A stretch of DNA of 64,000 nucleotides from Antilocapra americana (GCA_007570785.1 ML661885.1:34045406-34109405), one strand, 5' to 3'. Shown: positions 37,405 to 48,540, counted from the stretch's first letter. Notes: generated by a model not told the origin, from the letters alone. Program-made: numbers and translations.

Positions 37405-37650
37405 TTGAAAACTTTCTTCCAGCTTTATTGATATATAATTGATATATAACATTGTGTAAGTTTAAGGTGTACAACATAATGATTTGATATATTGCAAAAT
37501 GACTATCTCAGTAAGGTTAGTTAACATATCCATCACCTCACATAGTTACAACTTTTTTTGTGTGTGTGGTGAGAATTTTTAAGATCTACTCTTTCAGCAA
37601 CTTTCAAATACATAGTATATGGCATTGTTAACTATATTCTTCTTAAAACT
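37405..37650 (-). repeat. Old L1 3' end remnant
   Basis: 'cttccagctttattgatata', 'gtgtacaacataatgatttg', 'ttgcaaaatgactatctcag' and 'aacatatccatcacctcaca' follow the antisense order of old L1M-class 3' ends. Confidence 0.75.
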
Positions 37651-37718
37651 TTGTAGAGTTAAATTATTATTCCCATTTTATAGATGAAGACAAGGTTAGA
37701 AGAGGTTAAATCACCTCT

Positions 37719-37949
37719 AGGTTTATTGTGGCTTCCCCGGTGGCTCAGAGGTAAAGAATCTGCCTGCCAAGGCAGGAGACATGGGCTCGATTCCTGGGTC
37801 TGGAAGATCCCCTGGAGAAGGAAATGGCAAACCATTCCAGTATTCTTGCCTGGAAAACCCCATGGACAGAGGAGCCTGGTGGGCTATAGTCCATGGGGCC
37901 ACAAAGAGTTGGACACAACTTAGCAACTAAACAACAAAAAGGTTTATTG
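37719..37949 (+). mobile_element. Bov-tA SINE with perfect target duplications
   Basis: Sense full-length copy at 37729-37939: head 'tggcttccccggtggctcag', B box 'gggctcgattcctgg', full body, and a 'ctaaacaacaaaa' tail. 'aggtttattg' is duplicated perfectly at 37719-37728 and 37940-37949. Low divergence suggests one of the younger SINEs here. Confidence 0.96.
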
Positions 37950-40843
37950 ACTGTGAAACCCCATTTCTTCCACTGGCCTCTACTGGAATCTGTATTTAAT
38001 AGTTCCTAGATTAGTGACATCAATTCTGGTATTATAACAGCCTAACTGTTTTCCAAATGGTTGCTTGCAAGTTGAAGCAATTCATATGCATCTAGATTTT
38101 CGTTTTTTTTTCTCATAAATAAGTGGTGCTGTGGTTACTGACATAAACAAGTTTATTATTTAGATCATAAATACTATTATAAACAGTATTTCATGGAACC
38201 CTGAAGACCCTATGTATCTGAGAAACTATACAATAATATGGTATTATATTTACATCTCAAAATATTTTATTTAATTTTTAAAATTCATTTAAAAATGTAC
38301 ATTTGTTGCTTAATTATATATCATGTGCTACCTTTTTAAAAAAGATGTAACATATAGCTATTCTCTCAGATGAATTATTTTGTTAATCCTGTCCTTCTAT
38401 AAACCTTGGTAGGGCTTTTTTAGGATGCCCATTATTAAACCAAATAAGGCTAATTTTTTCCCTTCAAGATCACACACCACATAAAGTAGATTTGTATCTG
38501 GAGTGATTTTTGTCAACAGTCATCAAAAGAACATCAGATAATTTCTGTGATAACCATGGCTCAAAATCTCTATCAGGTTGAGAGGTAAATAGTAAAGATA
38601 AACATGTGTTTTTTTTTTCCTGCCTGCCAATTCACTGCCTTTCATGATTACTTTAATAAATAATTACAGTGTATGATAAAAGTTCTTCAGTTCCTTTGTT
38701 TACAGTAAAACCACTGCCTCTCTACTGCAAACCTATTTTTTGAGAACATGACATTTAAAAATTTTGCATAGAAATTATCAAATTATTTCTGATAAGTATT
38801 TTAAATGTTTGTATAAAGCTGAACAATCTTTATCAGGAAAAACCTCTGAAATTATTTAAAATGAGATTAAGACAAACTCCCTCCAAAGATGAATAAAGAT
38901 AGAGATAATAAAGATTAAGATGGTGACAAAGAAGAAATGAATAAGGAGGAAGGTGGAGGAAAAGGAAGGGAAAGAAAAAATAATAATGAAGCTAAAATAT
39001 GAGTTTCTACATGGATCATTATTGACAGAAGTTTGTGTGGTTCCTTGTCTGTCCCTTCATTGTGAGACACACATGAGTTTCCTTCATTCTTAGGCTTAGA
39101 TAGCATTATGGATGGTTAAGATCTTCTGTACCTATCAAATGCTTAAGAGTAGCTGAGTTAGGTAAGGTTTGAAGACTAAACTCCATACAGTAGTTACCAG
39201 CACAGGATTTTCCTGACACCAAAGAGAAATACTCATCTAGTTCCAGCAAGTCAAAGCACGCTGGAGAGAAGTGCCCTCCAGTTCCCCCCAAAGAGCCTGA
39301 TGTCTGGTCAGTGAACTTCAGTCTCCAGTACTGTCAGTCCTTTGCTTTTCAGAAACAATTCAATGAAAATTTTTTTTAGTCCTAGATAAAAGGATACCTG
39401 CCTGTCCTCTTAGTGTCTGCTGCAGTCCATCTGCCATCATCTACTATGCTTGCTGATTTATCACTTCCATAGCTTGTCAATTAAAAGTGCTTACAAAGAC
39501 AAAACTGCAATAATGTTTCTAGCATGTTTAATAGAGTTTGGTTAAGTAAACATCCTCAACCAAAGCAGCAAGAGATCTTAAAATAAACAGAGCTACTGTG
39601 CCAAGTTCACAATTACTTACATATTTAGTGCTCTGCCCATCTTCTAAGCACAGTCATTAAAACCAGATTTGTGTACTTAATGTAATTTTCTTGAAATCAT
39701 AGCTGTTTAAATACTATAGGCCATTTACATACTTGAACCTTTTTTATTCTCTTCTTCAGTTTTAAAATAAAAAGTGGAATTTGTTTCATAAAACTTAATT
39801 CAAGGTAGCTAGTAACAACTCTCTCTAGAACAGGCCAGATCAAATTACTGGTCCTAGTAGAGGCAACTGTTCGTTGAAGGAGACATACTGTTGTTCAGAT
39901 TCTCCAAACCAAGTGTTCTTTGGGAGAGTACTGAGAAGTTTCAAATCCCAAATTAGAAAGGTAGCATGGTTAGTTTCTTAAAAGCCCAGTTAATATGACA
40001 ACCAAAAAATATCAGTATTAAATGTAGCAATGTAAGCAGTATTAGATAAATACATAAATTTTGAAAAAAGTCTGCCCTGGAGATGTAATCTTACCTCACT
40101 GGCTCTCAATTTCTGGCCTGGGAAATAGTGGTGATGGTGAGAAATGTAGCTATATTGGAAAGTGATTTTTTAAATTAAAGATAATAGTATAATGAAGTTA
40201 TTCACATATTCATGGTCAATAAATGTGAGCTATTATGGTGTTCGAATATATTAGATATAATTCCAATTTTTTATTTCCATCATTGTTCATATTCTTGCAA
40301 GTAAGTTGTTGATTTTGACATATTTCTCCGATATATTTATCTAGGAATGTATATTCATCTGTTAACTATAGTGGCCTATTCTTGCTCCAGTACGAACACT
40401 TTAAGCTAAGACATTCCATTGAAGGAGTGGATGATGGACATAAAATGAGCACAGAATCTGAGGAGCTGTCCTCATAGTTCAGTGTTGAGTTCTATTTTGT
40501 TTAACTATATCATTAGTGAACTGAGAAAAGGAAGTAAGTAGCATGAGAAACATATCTGCAGACGATAAATGAAGATGAACTTCAAATTCCCAGGAGAGAA
40601 GAATATAAATAGATTCTCAGAAAGTTCTGAAATTGGTAGCAAAGAAAGAAATGTGGACCTAAATAACAATCTTCCATATAAGCACATGAGCATTTAAATA
40701 ATGTGAGACCCAGAAAGAGGAAAGCACCAAGCTGATATTACAAATAGGACAACTTGCCAATGGCGCAGAAGCCCAAAAGAACATGGTATGCATTCTCTAA
40801 TGTTAAATGCAATCTACCTTTCTCATTTCTTAAATGTATCAAT
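37950..40843. other. Unique AT-rich sequence
   Basis: 2.9 kb without a supported gene or recent repeat. A purine-rich stretch lies at about 38925-38995. Confidence 0.5.
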
Positions 40844-41048
40844 ACTTCCCTTGTACAGCTCAGTCGGTAAAGAATTTGCCTGCAGTTCAGGGACTCAGAT
40901 TCAATTCCTAGGTTGGGAAAATTCCCTGGAGAAGGAAATGGCAGCCCACTCCAGTATTCTTGCCTGGAGAATTCCATGAACAGAGGAGCCTAGCAGGTTA
41001 CAGTCCATGGAGTTGCAAAAGTCATACACGAATGAGTGACTAGCACAC
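40844..41048 (+). mobile_element. Bov-tA SINE
   Basis: Sense copy: 'acttcccttgtacagctcag' head, full body ('ctccagtattcttgcctgga'), ending 'gaatgagtgactagcacaca'. No firm target duplication. Confidence 0.92.
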
Positions 41049-41079
41049 AAATATAATTACGAAATTGAGGAGATTATAG

Positions 41080-41520
41080 TCTAGCATAGTGTTGAGAAGG
41101 TCTTAGGTTTGAGACACAGCACTGATATGAGCTGTGTGGCCTTCTGCTTCTGTAAAATAAAGAGAATTATATTACCTACTTCATAGGGTTGTTTTGATGG
41201 TAAAATGAGTGTAGCATGACATTGCAGATTTCATGAGATCAGTAGTGGTCGTGGTTTGCTCACAGTTGTGTCCCCATCATCTGCTGTGATGCCTGACATG
41301 TGATGGGCAATGAACACAAGTATTTTGAGATATAATATTGAATCACAGTGTTGTTTTGAAGGTTAGGTAATATATATGAGAAACTCTCTTGAGCTTTTAT
41401 TTATTTACTTGATTACTTAATTGCCTTCTTTCCTAGGATGCTGGCTCCATGTGAACAAGAAAATTGCTTTCTTATTCCTTGCTATATTTCCAGTGTCTAG
41501 AACTTTGGCATCCAAATGTG
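41080..41520 (+). repeat. MIR and L2 remnants
   Basis: About 41090-41225 follows the sense MIR order ('gagctgtgtggccttctgct', 'cttcatagggttgttttgat'). About 41410-41520 resembles an L2 3' end ('aggatgctggctccatgtga', 'ccagtgtctagaactttggc'). Confidence 0.55.
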
Positions 41521-41626
41521 GTTTTCCAGCCAGTGCATGGAACACCTGGATGTTTGTTGAAATGGTAGAATTATGGACCTAGATCCAGACCTGCTGAATT
41601 AGAATCTACATTTATTATCCACTGAT

Positions 41627-41686
41627 ACATCATGAGAAACATGATGAGTACATCATGAGAAACATGATGAGTACATCATGAGAAAT
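41627..41686 (+). repeat. 23 bp tandem repeat at a BovB 5' junction
   Basis: Two complete units of 23 bp (41627-41649, 41650-41672) and a partial third that runs into BovB. The first 14 nt of each unit ('acatcatgagaaac') are BovB sequence. Each unit contains a perfect hairpin: catcatg, agaaa loop, catgatg. Confidence 0.93.
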
Positions 41687-42288
41687 GCGGGGCTGGAGGA
41701 AGCACAAGCTGGAATCAAGATTGCCAGGAAAAATATCAATAACCTCAGATATGCAGACGACACCACCCTTATGGCAGAAAGTGAAGAAGAACTAAAGAGC
41801 CTCTTGATGAAAGTGAAAGAGGAGAGTGAAAAAGTTGGTTTAAAAACCCAACATTCAGGAAACTAAGATCAAGGTATCCAGTCCCATCACTTCATGGTAA
41901 ATATGGGGAAACATTGGCTGACTTAATTTTGGGGGGCTCAAAAAAACACTGCAGATGGAGATTGCAGCCTTGAAATTAAAAGATGCTTATTCCTTGGAAA
42001 GAAAGTTATGACCAACCTAGACAGCATATTAAAAAGGAGAGACATTACTTTGCCAACAAAGGTCCATATAGTCAAGGCTATGGTTACTCCAGTGGTCATG
42101 TGTGGATGTGAGAATTGGACTATATAGAAAGCTGAGTGCTGAAGAATTGATGATTTTGAACTCAGAAGATGAGATGGTTGGATGGCATCACTGACTTTAT
42201 GGACATGAATTTGGGTAAACTCCGGGAGTTGGTAATGGACAGGGAGGCTTGGTGTGCTGCGGTTCATGGGATCGCAAAGAGTTGTTGA
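41673..42288 (+). pseudogene. BovB LINE fragment, broken ORF2, 3' end missing
   Basis: Sense copy starting just upstream of the RT catalytic site. It encodes NNLRYADDTTLMAE, with YADD at 41750-41761. The frame breaks at about 41866. Compared with the 23272 copy, about 209 bp is deleted after 'gattttgaact' (42162). The copy stops at 'gcaaagagt' without the normal BovB end repeat and abuts an antisense BovB. Confidence 0.9.
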
Positions 42289-44258
42289 TGCCATCCAGCC
42301 ATCTCATCCTCTGTTGTCCCCTTCTCTTCCTGCCCTCAATCCTTCCCAGCATTAGGGTCTTTTCCAATGAGTCAACTCTTCCCATGAGATGGCCAAAGTA
42401 TTGGAGTTTGAGCTTCAACATCAGTCCTTCCAATGAACACACAGGACTGATCTCCTTTAGGATGGACTGGTTGGATCTTCTTGCAGCCCAGAGGACTCTC
42501 AAGAGTCTTCTCAAACACCACAGTTCAAAACCATCAATTCTTTGGTGCTCAGCTTTCTTTATAGTCCAACTCTCACATCTGTACATGACTACTGGAAAAA
42601 TCATAGCCTTTACTAGATGGACATTTGTTGGCAAAGTAATGTCTCTGCTTTTAAATATGCTATATAGGAACTTGATCGTAACTTTCCTTCCAAAGAATAA
42701 ACGTCTTTTAATTTCATGGCTGCAGTCACCAGCTGCAATGATTTTGGAGCCCCCAAAATAAAGTCTGCCACTGTTTCCACTGTTTCCCCATCTATTTGCT
42801 ATGAAGTGATGGGACCAGATGCCATAATCTTAGTTTTCTGAATGTTGAGCTTTAAGCCAACTTTTTCACTCTCCCCTTTCACTTTCATCAATAGGCTCTT
42901 TAGTTCCTCTTCTCTTTCTGCCAAGTGTGATGTCATCTGCATATCTGAGGTTATTGATATTTCTCCTGGTAATCTTGATTCCAGCTTGTGCTTCTTCCAG
43001 CCCAGCGTTTCTCATGATGTACTCTACATATAAGTTAAATAAGCCCAGTGACAATATACAGCCTTGACGCACTCCTTTTCCTATTTGGAACCAGTCTGTT
43101 GTTCCATGTCCAGTTCTAACTGTTGCTTCCTGACTTGCATACAGGTTTCTCAAGAGACAGGTCAGATGGTCTGGTGTTCCCATCTCTTTCAGAATTTTCC
43201 ACAGTTTATTGTGATCCACACAGTCAAAGGCTTTGGCATAGTCATTAAAGCAGAAATAGATGTTTTTCTGGAACTCTCTTGCTTTTTTGATGATACAGAT
43301 GTTAGCCATTTGATCTCTGGTTCATCTGCCTTTTCTAAAACCAGCTTGAACATCTGGAAGTTCACAGTTCACGTATTGCTGAAGCCTGGCTTGGAGAATT
43401 TTGAGCATCACTTTAGTAGCGTGTGAAATGAGTGTAATTGTGTGGTAGTTCGAGTATTCTGTGGCATTGCCTTTCTTTGGGATTTGAGTGAAAACTGACT
43501 TTTTCCAGTCCTGTGGCCATTGCTGCGTTTTCCAAATTTGCTGGCATATTGAGTGTAGCACTTTCACAGCATCATCTTTCAGGATTTGAAATAGTTCAAA
43601 TGGAATTCCATCACTTCCACTAGCTTTGTTCCTAGTGATGCTTTCTAAAGCCCACTTGACTTTGCATTCCAGGATGTCTGGCTCTAGGTGAGTGATCATA
43701 CATTGTGATTACCTGGGTCGTGAAGATCTTTTTTGTACAGTTCTTCTCTGTATTCTTGCCACCTCTTAATATCTTCTGCTTCAGTTAGGTCCATACCATT
43801 TCTGTCCTTTATTGTGCCCATTTTTGCATGAAATGTTCCCTTGGTATCTCTGATTTTCTTGAAGAGATCTCTAGTCTTTCCCATTATGTTGCTTTCCTCT
43901 ATTTCTTTGCATTGATGGCTGAGGAAGACTTTCTTATCTCTCCTTGCTATTTTTTTGGAACTCTGAATTCAGATGGGAATATTTTTCCTTTTCTCCTTTG
44001 CGTTTCGCTTCTCTTCTTTTCACAGCTATTTGTAAGGCCTCCTCAAACAGCCATTTTGCTTTTTTGCATTCCTTTTCCATGGGGATGGTCTTAATCCCTG
44101 TCTCCTGTACAATGTCATGAACCTCCATCCATAGTTCATCAGGCACTCTATCAGATCTAGTCCCTTAAATCTATTTCTCACTTCCACTGTATATTTATAA
44201 GGGATTTGATTTAGGTCATACCTAAATTGTCTAGTGGTGTTCCCTACTTTCTTCAATT
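42289..44258 (-). pseudogene. BovB LINE, 2.0 kb, broken ORF2
   Basis: Antisense copy, truncated at both ends. Minus-strand frames at 44256-43696 cover the region between endonuclease and RT, and 43699-43322 hold the RT start (KASGSDGIPFELFQ). 43309-42866 holds FNDYAKAFDCVDHNKL, RQGCILSLGLFNLYVEY and intact YADD (42932-42943), and 42634-42290 is the C-terminal part. Stops and frameshifts separate them. The BovB 3' end (about 120 bp) is absent where it meets the sense copy, and the 5' end stops in the endonuclease region. Confidence 0.92.
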
Positions 44259-44349
44259 TGGATAAATGACTCTGAATTATATATTAGATTTAGCAGATTT
44301 AGCATATATAAAATTTACATTTAGCAGATTTAAATTTACTACATGTACA

Positions 44350-44690
44350 CATAATGTTCTTAATAGCTTCAATGAGGTATAATTTACATACCCTAAAATT
44401 CACCCATTCAAAATATAAATCCAAGGGGAACACATGTATACCAATGGCAGATTCATGTCAGTGTATGGCAAAACCAACATGATAATGTAAAGAAAATAAA
44501 TAAATAAATGAAAAATATATATATAAATCCAATGACTTTTAGTAAATTTACATAGTAATACAACCAGTCCTACAATCTGATTTCAGGAAATTTCCATGAT
44601 TCCAAAAAAAGTGTTCCCATCTGCAGTCGTTCCCCATTTTCAAGCTCAATCCCCAAACCAACTATTATGATAATATTACTTTAATATCCA
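44350..44690 (-). repeat. Old L1 remnant, host of a young L1
   Basis: 'agcttcaatgaggtataatt', 'taaaattcacccattc', then (after the insertion) 'gacttttagtaaatttacat', 'caaccagtcctacaatctga' and 'gttccccattttcaagctca' follow the order of an antisense old L1M-class 3' end. Confidence 0.65.
44413..44532 (+). mobile_element. 96 bp L1 insertion with perfect target duplications
   Basis: 'ggggaacacatgtataccaa' through 'gtatggcaaaaccaacatga' to an A-rich 'aaataaataaataaatgaaa' tail is the last part of an L1 3' UTR (44425-44520). 'atataaatccaa' is duplicated perfectly at 44413-44424 and 44521-44532. An extremely 5'-truncated insertion. Confidence 0.93.
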
Positions 44691-45239
44691 CCCACCCATT
44701 TTCTATTTTAGATAGAGAATAACTAAAGGGAGAACAAATAAATCTCTTCCATTCACACTTCAGTAAATAAGAATGATTCTTGAATGAGTTTCACTGTGAT
44801 TTAACTTGCCATTAACCACATCTAAATGGAATTGATAAACAACTAAGAATTCAAATGTGGTTCAAGACAGATGTTTACCACTGTCAGGGAATAAAACATT
44901 TTCAAATGTTTTTTTTTTCCTCCTAAACTTATTGAGCACACATTCACAAGCAAACATTATCAGTCTAACAAAAACAGAATCTGAAAGATTTTAGTTTTCT
45001 TTAATATGCTAATTACAAATGATTCTATCCAATCAGAGCCTGTCCTAGGCCAGTTTACAAGCTTTAACTTAGGTTGCTATTTGATGTTTTGCATTTCTTT
45101 AAAAATTTGTGTTTGCTGAGACTGAGCTTCTTTGGAAAAGTCTCTTTACTCATTTATGACCTCTACTGAATTCAGGTCCTTAAGTTCTTTCCCATGGACT
45201 TTGAGCAGGCCAATAAATTATCTCATTGACTCCAAATAC
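44691..45239. other. Unique sequence
   Basis: No gene or repeat. The stretch 'taatatgctaattacaaatg' near 45002-45021 has homeodomain/POU-like A+T motifs, which is not evidence of function alone. Confidence 0.4.
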
Positions 45240-45830
45240 TCTGTACTTATCTCCTATATTCTGTCCTCCCAACTCCAAGAGGAGGTATTTCAAGTCTTTC
45301 TGCTTAAAAAACTTACACGATTCAAAACTACCCACAAAATGAAGTCCAAACTCTCTCTCACACATTTAGTCCAGCCTGTTTTTCCTGTCTCATTGCTTGC
45401 CACCCTCACATTCCCATAGACCTATTAAGCATGCTACACTTCTCTCTATTCTCAAAACTTGCCATGCACATCATATATCCTCTTATCTTTGCTAAGGCTG
45501 TTCGCTCCATGTTAAATGTTATCCCTTTTTCTCCATTCTTAGGCATTGGAATCATATTATTTTGTTGTTGTTCAGTCACTAAGTCGTGTCTGACTCTGCA
45601 ACCCCATATTTAGAGAACAGCAAATACTTCTGTAACCCATTTTTAAATATTCACTCCTTTACTCGATCAGAATTTCTTCTTTCCCTTGTATTAACTTATT
45701 AATGTATTTTAACTCAAATTTATTATATAGAATGGTGAACAGTATGCCATAGTTAATTATGTATTCCACCACATTTCACAGTATCTAGAATATAGTAGGA
45801 GCTTAATAAAGAATATATGAATTTATGGAT
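45240..45830 (+). repeat. L2 LINE remnant
   Basis: 'aaatgaagtccaaactctct', 'tttagtccagcctgtttttc', 'caaaacttgccatgcacatc' and an end like 'acagtatctagaatatagta' fit a diverged sense L2, split by a tiny SINE at 45559-45604. Confidence 0.6.
45553..45610 (-). mobile_element. Tiny 3' SINE/BovB fragment
   Basis: 45559-45604 holds only the last 35-40 nt of a Bov SINE (complement: 'ttcagtcactaagtcgtgtc') and a TTG-rich tail complement. 'catatt' at 45553-45558 and 45605-45610 is a possible 6 bp target duplication. Confidence 0.7.
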
Positions 45831-46263
45831 GGTTGAGGAATCTTTGAAATCTTGCCTTTGAAGATTGCTGGGCCTGGACTAGTCATGACCTCTGAATGAG
45901 ACATACACTTCCAACTTCTCAACTGAGAGTACTTTGTGCCTTTTTATGTATGTCCCTTTGGTACAAAAGTATCTTTTGAAACTTTTAAATTTCCTGTTTG
46001 AGATAAGGGAAAGCATTAACAAGATGGGAATTTTTTGTAGAATTGGTCCTAGATCCCTGGTTTATGATGGAAGTTAATATCCTGTTTCAACCATTTAAAA
46101 TCACAGACTCGAAAGGGACTGAAGGATTATTTTTTTCAAGCCATTAATTTTCCAGATAAGGGAAATATTGTTCAGTGTCTTTATTTGTACAGTTTTCTTT
46201 TTCATCTTGCTTGGTTGAGATTTGGGTTTTGTTTTAATTCCTTTGTTCAATATTTCTCTGTTT
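45831..46263. other. Unique sequence
   Basis: No gene or repeat recognised. Confidence 0.45.
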
Positions 46264-46340
46264 AAATTTATTTTTAATTGAAGGATAACTGCTTCATAAT
46301 ATTGTATTGGTTTCTGCCATAACGCAATGTTTATCAGCTA
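46264..46340 (-). mobile_element. Very short L1 3' end
   Basis: Antisense 'atttttaattgaaggataac', 'ataatattgtattggtttct', then 'gccataacgcaatg' matches the end of a ruminant L1 3' UTR. About 75 bp; no firm target duplication. Confidence 0.7.
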
Positions 46341-47293
46341 AAAGCATACGTATCTCTTTATTAATAACTTAATTACATGCTCTGCCTGGAAATGTCCTTT
46401 CTCTGCACAGTATTTTGAAAGCAACAAAACTATTTCATAAAGAAGGATTGGTTTCCTGATGCAGAACTCACCACTCCAGTCCACTTGCAATAGAATGTTC
46501 CTTTCTGAACATTATTTGCCACTTGGTAGCCGTTAGGTACTGTGTGAATGCTGGAGTGGGTAGCCTTTCCCTTCTCCAGGAATGAAATTAATTATGTGGT
46601 ATCAAATTAAAAGTTTGAAATTCACTTGTGTCTATTTCCCCCGCTCTATTTATCAATTTTGTATTTGGGAAATCATTTAAAAAAATGAAATTTCACTTAT
46701 ACCCCTCCCAATTGAGCAGTAATCTCAACCACTATTTAAGAAAGTACAATGCTTAAAAAGTATATTAAGAAAAAAAGGAGAAAAAAACTTTTCATGTCAA
46801 TGTAAAATATGAATTATTATTGAGATTTTTTGAAGAAATAGAATCTATTATTTTAATGAAATATTTCTCTATAAGGCAAGAATTATAAATTGCAAATTGG
46901 AAGGAATGCATACAGAAATAAATACCTAAGAAAAAAGTACAGTTAAAGCTGGAGATTCTGTAAAGAGCATGGACAGTGAGGTTAGCAGTTCTCTTATATT
47001 GTCATGATGGCCTCAATTGTTCAAAGAGACCAAGACATAGACTGTATATATCTCCCTTGAAGTAAATACCACTAACAGTATTATGAAATATGTACTATAT
47101 ATTAAACACTTTATTTAAAATCTGACAGGTGAGTTAAACACTCCTGCAGATTTCCCTTGCCTTCCTTAGAAAGCTGTATTTCAGAAAAATTAGTGGGAAA
47201 GTAAATCTGCTTGTCTCACCTGACTTCTATTATAGCATCATTTTAGAATGGGCATACTTTCTAAATAATTTATTTAAAATATGTATGTGAGCG
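46341..47293. other. Unique AT-rich sequence with a 29 bp SINE shard
   Basis: No gene. The only repeat is the SINE-derived piece at 46551-46579. Confidence 0.45.
46546..46584 (-). mobile_element. 29 bp internal SINE shard
   Basis: 46551-46579 matches only the centre of an antisense Bov-tA body ('ctggagtgggtagcctttcc' then 'cttctccag'). 'gaatg' flanks it at 46546-46550 and 46580-46584. It has neither SINE end. Confidence 0.6.
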
Positions 47294-47513
47294 CTATGGG
47301 TTAAGTCACCTCAGTTGTGTCCGACTCTTTGCAGCCTTACTGACTGGAGCCCACCAGGCTCTTCCATCCATGGGATTCTTCAGGCCAGAATACTGGAGTG
47401 GGTTGCCATGCCCTCTTTTAGGGAACCTTCCTAATCTAGGGATCGAACTTGTGTCTCTTATGTCTCCTGCATTACCAAGTGGGTTCTTTACCACTAGAGC
47501 CACCTGAGAAGCC
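47294..47513 (-). mobile_element. Bov-tA SINE
   Basis: Antisense full-length copy from 'agtcacctcagttgtgtccg' to the head complement ending 'gagccacctgagaagcc'. No firm target duplication. Confidence 0.92.
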
Positions 47514-47684
47514 GTTCTTGGAAATGAAACAGAATTGAAGACTTCGTAATTGGGAGCTTAAAAAGGCAGAGGAGACTTCATAGAGAGTGCAGATTCTTGC
47601 TAAGGAGAAAGTGGTTGGTAGTTGTGGGATGGAGGAGGACATTCTTTCAGGGGCAAGGCTCAGAGGCCTGGGAGAACATTCATT

Positions 47685-47968
47685 GTGAGGAAAACTGCTG
47701 CTGCTGCTGCTAAGTCGCTTCAGTTGTGTCCGACTCTGTGCGACCCCATAAACGGCAGCCCACTAGGCTCCCCCGTCCCTGGGATTCTCCAGGCAAGAAC
47801 GCTGGAGTGGGTTGCCATTTCCTTCTCCAATACATGAAAATGAAGTCACTCAGTTGTGTCCGACTCTTCCCGACCCCGTGGACTGCAGCCTACCAGGCTC
47901 CTCCATCCATGGGATTGTCCAGACTAGAGTACTGGAGTGGGGTGCCATTGCATTCTCTGGTGAGGAAA
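47685..47968 (-). mobile_element. Bov-A2 dimeric SINE with target duplications
   Basis: Two Bov-A bodies in tandem, antisense (about 47712-47825 and 47840-47955), each with 'gttgtgtccgactct' and 'ctggagtggg'. There is no tRNA head. The 3' tail complement is a (CTG)n tract at 47695-47711. 'gtgaggaaa' is duplicated at 47685-47693 and 47960-47968. Confidence 0.93.
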
Positions 47969-48313
47969 GCTACATGTACTCTAACATGGCCAGAATAAAG
48001 CTAATTCATCTTGGCCTAATTCCTGGTTTTTTCTCTATCTGTCCTCAGTTACCAAATGTGTCAGAAAATTGAATACCTGGAAAATTCTTCCTCATGAATG
48101 CTTTGTGACAACCTGAGTGTGAGACATATGTAATAGGCAAAGCAACTTGTGACTTCTAACCAGAAACTATGTTTTTCTAAGGTGATTTATTTAGACACAG
48201 TGAATAATAAATTATTTAGATACAACAAATAAAGTCAGTAGTCTTATACTTACATTTTCTATTAAGAAACAAAATCACTGACTCATTACCATACACTAAT
48301 GAATTAATAAGCA

Positions 48314-48355
48314 GGCTTCCTGGCACCTCAGATGGTAGACTCTGCCTGCAATGTG
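48314..48355 (+). mobile_element. Tailless SINE head fragment
   Basis: 'ggcttcctggcacctcagat' to 'ctgcctgcaatgtg' matches only the first 42 nt or so of a Bov-tA head, followed at once by a short CA-rich tract. No body, no SINE tail, no clear target duplication. Confidence 0.65.
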
Positions 48356-48394
48356 AATACATACACACACACTTTACCTCGTTTCTCAGAGGAA

Positions 48395-48540
48395 AAAAAA
48401 GGCCTGTGATGTATGAACTATTATCTCCATTTTACCAACATGGAAACTAAAGTTCTGAGAGATTAAACAACACTGAGGTCAGACAGATAATTAGTACAGA
48501 CCTAGGATTTGAACTCAGGAAATCTGAGTTAAAAGCTTAA
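48395..48540 (-). mobile_element. MIR SINE remnant
   Basis: Antisense MIR order: 'attatctccattttaccaac', 'atggaaactaaagttctgag', 'gagattaaacaacactgagg', 'gacctaggatttgaactcag'. Confidence 0.7.

Noticed and set aside
37729..37800. tRNA-Glu gene
   Set aside because: A- and B-box-like sequence is present but belongs to a SINE head; no cloverleaf with a proper anticodon arm and 3' end.
41627..41686. CRISPR-like repeat
   Set aside because: Only 2.6 adjacent units without spacers, made from BovB sequence, in a vertebrate genome.
42249..42761. 170-residue + strand frame as a gene
   Set aside because: It is the wrong-strand reading of an antisense BovB.
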